Positions 60,349-64,000 of a stretch of DNA of 64,000 bases are shown in pieces. The stretch lies in contig NZ_CP014513.1 of the NCBI RefSeq assembly GCF_001577365.1, positions 1,674,001 to 1,738,000 of the forward strand. The letters run 5' to 3'. A program made the translations under genes and the position numbers. Position 1 is the stretch's first letter, and every line of letters begins with the position of its first letter. The DNA is from Frondihabitans sp. PAMC 28766. Its GTDB lineage: Bacteria > Actinomycetota > Actinomycetes > Actinomycetales > Microbacteriaceae. The notes beneath the pieces are model-generated. The model had not been told where the DNA came from and did not search any database. It saw only the letters and a list, made by a program, of their open reading frames with translations.

Positions 60349-61216
60349 TGCTGGCCTCGCCCCGCGGTCGCTGCCGGTAGTCGCGCGGGCTCTGCCCCTG
60401 CGTCCGCCGGAACAGCCGCGAGAAGTAGAGCGGGTCGGAGTACCCGAGCTCGGCCGCGACCTCGGTGACCGAGAGCGACGTCGTGTCGAGCAGGTGTCGG
60501 GCCCGCGCAATGCGGAGGCCGGTCTGGTAGGCCAGCACGCCGCCTCCTGTGGCCCGCTTGAAGAGCGCGCTCAGGTGCGATGGCGAGACGCCGACGAGCG
60601 AGGCGAGCTCGGGCACGCGCACGGCGGTCTCGAGCGTGTCGCGAAGGTAGGCGATCGCCCGTTCGACCGGCTCGCCCCTCTCGCGCAGGATCGCATCCGT
60701 GGCGACATGGGTGAGCAGGTTCCAGGCGGCCCCCGCTGCGCTCACGAGCCGGGCCGGCGACGTGTCGCGCTCGAGCTCGGCGAGGATGCTCTGCGCGAAG
60801 GGCACCACGCGCTCGGCGTCGCGGATCGCGAAGCCGTTGCCGCGCGACGAGACGACGGCCTCGATGAGCTCGGGGGCATCCGTGCCGCGCACGTGGCACC
60901 ACCAGATCGTCCATGCGGACTCCTTCGACGAGCCGTATCGATGCGGCACGCCCGCGGGGATGACGAGGGCCGACGAGGCGCCGACACGCAGGTGCTCGTC
61001 GCCGATCTGCGCCCAACCCGACCCCGAGACGCAGACGATCACGATGTTCTCGTCGATCCCGCGTTCGCGCGTACGGGCGTGGTTCTCGGCCTCGGGGTAG
61101 TAGCCGGAGGCGGTGACCACCAGACGACGGGTGATGGGTAACCGCAGGGCGGCGTCGATCGTGGGCGGCGGGACGACCACCATCCGTTGGTGCTCGAAAC
61201 CCTCTGCAATACTCAC
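60338..61216 (-). CDS. AraC-family transcriptional regulator
   Basis: A 292-residue protein. The N-terminal cupin sensor (about 20-130, LVVTASGYYPEAENHARTRE, VCVSGSGWAQIGDEHLRVGA) is followed by two helix-turn-helices: VPELASLVGVSPSHLSALFK and SVTEVAAELGYSDPLYFSRL, ending FRRTQGQSPRDYRQRPRG. It is divergent from the sugar-binding protein at 61370 and likely controls that ABC operon. Confidence 0.92.
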   Translation of the reverse strand: MSIAEGFEHQRMVVVPPPTIDAALRLPITRRLVVTASGYYPEAENHARTRERGIDENIVIVCVSGSGWAQIGDEHLRVGASSALVIPAGVPHRYGSSKESAWTIWWCHVRGTDAPELIEAVVSSRGNGFAIRDAERVVPFAQSILAELERDTSPARLVSAAGAAWNLLTHVATDAILRERGEPVERAIAYLRDTLETAVRVPELASLVGVSPSHLSALFKRATGGGVLAYQTGLRIARARHLLDTTSLSVTEVAAELGYSDPLYFSRLFRRTQGQSPRDYRQRPRGEASTTG

Positions 61217-61369
61217 CGCCCCAGACTACCGCCGGAGAATCGTCCATGTTTGTCGTCCGTTTCGCCATTCTTGGCGCGTGGGGCGGCTTCTAGGTTTAGG
61301 CCCACGATCCCGTCCGGAATCGTCGTGACACAACGACTGTGGCCTCGGCTCGGTCAGGAAGAGGTCAAA

Positions 61370-62379
61370 GTGGATCTCACGAAAAAGCGGCTGCTGTCTG
61401 CCGTCGCACTCATCGGAGCCGTCGTGCTCCTCGCCACCGGGTGCGCCTCGGGTTCCTCCTCCGGAGGCTCGAGCAAGAAGAACATCACGGTCGGCGCCAT
61501 CTACCTCGACACGCAGGGGTTCTACGGCGGCGTGCAGAAGGGCGCCCAGGAGGGCGCGAAGACGGCCGGCAAGAGCGTCAAGGTGCTCGAGTCGAACGCT
61601 CAGGACGATGCGTCCAAAGAGAGCACCTACGTCAACACGTTCGTGTCGGCGCAGGTCGACGCGCTTCTGCTGTCGGCGTCGTCCGAGACCGGCTCGGTCC
61701 CGGCCGTCCGGCAGGCGTCGCAGGCCGGGATCCCCGTCATCTGCTACAACACCTGCGTCACCTCGGCGGCCACGAAGAAGTACGTCTACTCGTACATCGT
61801 CGGCAACCCGGTGAAGTTCGGCCAGCTCCTCGGCAACGCCGCGGCCGATTACTTCGTCGCGAACAAGATCACCAAGCCGACCATCGGCGTGCTCAACTGC
61901 GAGTTCGTGCAGGTGTGCATCCAGCGCCGCCAGGGCTTCGAGGCCGCGCTCAAGGCCAAGGTGCCCGGCTACTCGATCGTCGCGAACCAGCAGGCGACCG
62001 ACCCGACCAAGTCGATCGACACGGCCACCAACATCCTCACGGCCCACCCGAACCTGACCGCCTTCTTCGGCGAGTCGGGCGGGCCACGATCGGTGGCGTC
62101 AAGGCGGTGCAGAACACCGGGCACGTCGGCAAGACCGTCGTCTTCGGCGGCGACATGACGACCGACATCGCCAACGCCCTCGTCGACGGCAAGGTGCTGA
62201 AGGCCGAGGTCGACATCTCGGGCCTGTCGGTCGGCAAGCTGGCGATCGCGCAGGCGATCAAGGCCGTCGACGGCGTCAAGAAGCCGAGCAACCCCGACGT
62301 GCAGGCTCCGATCGTGCTCTACGACGGCTCGGCCGCCGGCAAGAAGTGGCTCGCGGCTCACCCTGACGGCACTCCGTGA
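61370..62379 (+). CDS. Sugar ABC transporter substrate-binding lipoprotein, with a -1 frameshift
   Basis: From GTG 61370, behind AGGAAGAGG. The signal peptide ends in the lipobox LATGCASGSS. The periplasmic-binding-protein type 1 (ribose/xylose-like) fold shows ITVGAIYLDTQGFYGGVQKG, DALLLSASSETGSVPAVRQA and ANQQATDPTKSIDTATNILT. The frame breaks after FFGESGG and continues in the -1 frame as ATIGGVKAVQNTGHVGKTVV to the end. One missing G at 62081-62083 explains it, giving about 336 residues. It overlaps the ATPase gene as GTGA. Confidence 0.85.
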
Positions 62380-63917
62380 CCAACGCGCAGGCGGGCTCAC
62401 TGACCACGGGCAGCGACGTCTCGACGACGGCGCTCGTCGCCGAAGTGGTCGGCGCCTCGAAGAGCTATCTCGCGGTGCGGGCCCTCACCCCGACGGACTT
62501 CTCTGTCCGCCCCGGTGAGGTGCGCGCCCTCCTCGGCAAGAACGGCGCCGGCAAGTCCACGATGATCCGCCTCCTGTCGGGCGCAGAGGTGCCCGACACC
62601 GGCGAGGTCAGGATCGACGGGGCCGTGCTCGGCTCCGGCGGCGTCGAGCAGGCCCGTCGTCTCGGCGTTCGCACGGTCTACCAGGAGCTGTCGCTGATCG
62701 GCTCGATGTCGATCGCCGAGAACATGTTCATGGGCCGTTGGCCCCGAACGCGGTTCGGTGTCGACTTCGCCCTGATGGACCGCGAGACGTCGAAGGCCCT
62801 CGCACGTCTGGGGCTCGACCTCGACCCGTCGACGGTCGTCGACGACCTCGGCATCGCCGACCAGCAGCTCGTCGAGATCGCCCGCGCCCTGCGCGAAGAC
62901 CTGAAACTGCTGATCCTGGACGAGCCGACCAGCTCGCTGGCCTCGGGCGAGGTCGATCGGGTGCTCGACGTCGTCAAGCAGCTCTCCGGCGAGGGCGTGG
63001 CGGTCATCTACGTCAGCCACCGCCTGAACGAGATCCGCCGCATCGCGTCCAGCGCCTCGGTGATGCGCGACGGCGCCATCGTCGACACCCGGCCGCTGAC
63101 GGATCTCACGACGGCCGACGTGGTCGAGATGATGCTGGGCGACGCGGTCTCCGAGTCGCCGCCCGTCGACACGGCTCCGCCCGGGGACGGCGCGGTGCTC
63201 GCGTCGATCCGAGGTCTCCGGATCGAGCCGAAGGTCAAGGGCATCGACCTCGATCTGCGGGCCGGGGAGGTCGTGGGCATCGCTGGCGTCCTCGGATCCG
63301 GGCGCACCGAGATCCTGCAGGCCATCGCCGGCATCACGGCCCCTCAGGCCGGCACGATCACGATCGATGGAACCGACATCGCCGGTGCCGGGATCGCCCG
63401 CGCTCTGAAGGCGGGGGTCGGCCTGACGCCCGAGAACCGCAAGGAGGACGGCATCTTCCCTCAGCTCGGGATCGACGAGAACATCGTCGTCTCCGACTGG
63501 CGGTCGGTGAGCCGCGCCGGGATCCTCTCGATGGCCGGCATCGGCCGATCGGCCGAGAAGCAGATCGCCCGGATGTCGATCAAGACCGCCTCGGTGCACT
63601 CCGACATCTCGACGCTGAGCGGCGGCAACCAGCAGAAGGCCGTCATCGGCCGATGGCTCCACGCCGACAGCCGCATCCTGCTGCTCGACGAGCCCACGCG
63701 AGGCGTCGACGTCGAAGCCAAGGCGCAGATCTACGCCCTCGTACGAGAGCTCGCCGCGGCCGGCCGCAGCATCGTCTTCGTCTCGAGCGAGATCGAAGAG
63801 CTGCCGGCGGTCTGCGACCGCGTCGTCATCCTCCGAGGAGGCGAGATCGTCCAGGAGGTCACCGCCCCCGGCATCTCGTCCGACTCCCTGCTAGCAGCCG
63901 CAATGGCGGAACACTGA
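62376..63917 (+). CDS. Sugar ABC transporter ATP-binding protein (RbsA/XylG type, two ATPase domains)
   Basis: A 513-residue protein from GTG 62376. Domain 1 has Walker A GKNGAGKSTMIR, Walker B LLILDEPTSSL and YVSHRLNEIRRI. Domain 2 has the typical altered Walker A GVLGSGRTEILQ and signature LSGGNQQKAVIGRWL with LLLDEPTRGVDVEAK. It powers uptake of a sugar or polyol bound by the lipoprotein upstream. Confidence 0.95.
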   Translation: MTNAQAGSLTTGSDVSTTALVAEVVGASKSYLAVRALTPTDFSVRPGEVRALLGKNGAGKSTMIRLLSGAEVPDTGEVRIDGAVLGSGGVEQARRLGVRTVYQELSLIGSMSIAENMFMGRWPRTRFGVDFALMDRETSKALARLGLDLDPSTVVDDLGIADQQLVEIARALREDLKLLILDEPTSSLASGEVDRVLDVVKQLSGEGVAVIYVSHRLNEIRRIASSASVMRDGAIVDTRPLTDLTTADVVEMMLGDAVSESPPVDTAPPGDGAVLASIRGLRIEPKVKGIDLDLRAGEVVGIAGVLGSGRTEILQAIAGITAPQAGTITIDGTDIAGAGIARALKAGVGLTPENRKEDGIFPQLGIDENIVVSDWRSVSRAGILSMAGIGRSAEKQIARMSIKTASVHSDISTLSGGNQQKAVIGRWLHADSRILLLDEPTRGVDVEAKAQIYALVRELAAAGRSIVFVSSEIEELPAVCDRVVILRGGEIVQEVTAPGISSDSLLAAAMAEH

Positions 63918-63945
63918 GCCCCGGCTCGGTCGGAAGGAACACACC

Positions 63946-64000
63946 ATGGACACCTCACTCAGCACCACCCAGTCGCGGCCGCCCGGTGGCGGGCGCTCCC
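63946..64000 (+). CDS. Sugar ABC transporter permease (start only; cut by window edge)
   Basis: The ATG at 63946 lies behind GGAAGGAAC. Only MDTSLSTTQSRPPGGGRS is visible, so the family is inferred from position: the third part of the RbsABC-type operon is expected here. Confidence 0.6.
   Translation, partial: MDTSLSTTQSRPPGGGRS

Noticed and set aside
58612..60510. Long open frame (about 630 codons) on the minus strand
   Set aside because: It lies opposite the mannitol dehydrogenase and MFS genes, which have clear family motifs. Its product is low-complexity Asp/Glu/Arg.

Overview
The window is high-GC DNA from an actinobacterium, most likely a member of the Micrococcales such as a Microbacteriaceae-like soil or plant-surface species. 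This placement is inferred from codon use, frequent GTG starts, 4-bp stop/start overlaps, a LAFTG sortase signal, a DevS/DevR pair and actinobacterial sialic-acid genes; no 16S gene is present to confirm it.

Layout. 1-2 kb: end of a MarR regulator, a small monooxygenase, tRNA-Gln and a decayed IS256-type transposase. 2-6.5 kb: three small regulator/enzyme modules (TetR with a ketopantoate-reductase-like enzyme; an XRE regulator with a cupin, divergent from a DHA2 drug-efflux pump). 7-13 kb: a secreted Ig-like protein, an L,D-transpeptidase, a CPBP membrane protease, and a TetR-SGNH hydrolase pair facing a PapA-like acyltransferase. 13.3-19.2 kb: an Asp23/Gls24 envelope-stress locus with its own ECF sigma factor; three promoters there share a 37-bp element. 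19.5-27.2 kb: a SipW-type export module (a TasA-like protein and a signal peptidase fused to a substrate-like domain) and a 1746-residue repeat-rich cell-wall-anchored protein. 27.6-31 kb: a DevS/DevR-like two-component system, a BON protein and a universal stress protein with two DosR-type boxes upstream. 31-35 kb: an amino-acid permease, nitrilase-family hydrolase and ammonium transporter operon. 35.5-37 kb: two GAF-ANTAR regulators. 37.2-53.5 kb: a full sialic-acid utilisation locus (NanT, two NanA-like aldolases, NanK, NanE, NagB, FAH and alpha/beta hydrolases, a GntR regulator, a second ABC transporter and a secreted sialidase). 54-64 kb: PadR with a membrane protein, an LLM flavin oxidoreductase, and a polyol region (DeoR, mannitol dehydrogenase, MFS carrier, AraC, sugar ABC transporter running off the edge).

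How the genes fit together. The sialidase would release sialic acid outside the cell. NanT and the ABC system import it, an aldolase splits it, and NanK, NanE and NagB carry ManNAc to fructose-6-phosphate. No NagA deacetylase or NanM mutarotase is seen in the window. The Asp23 locus looks like a self-contained envelope-stress regulon.

Caution. Six otherwise intact genes are each broken by a single -1 shift, most readily explained by one missing base in or beside a short G/C run. This pattern fits base-calling error better than biology, so these genes are annotated as single CDSs with a frameshift note.
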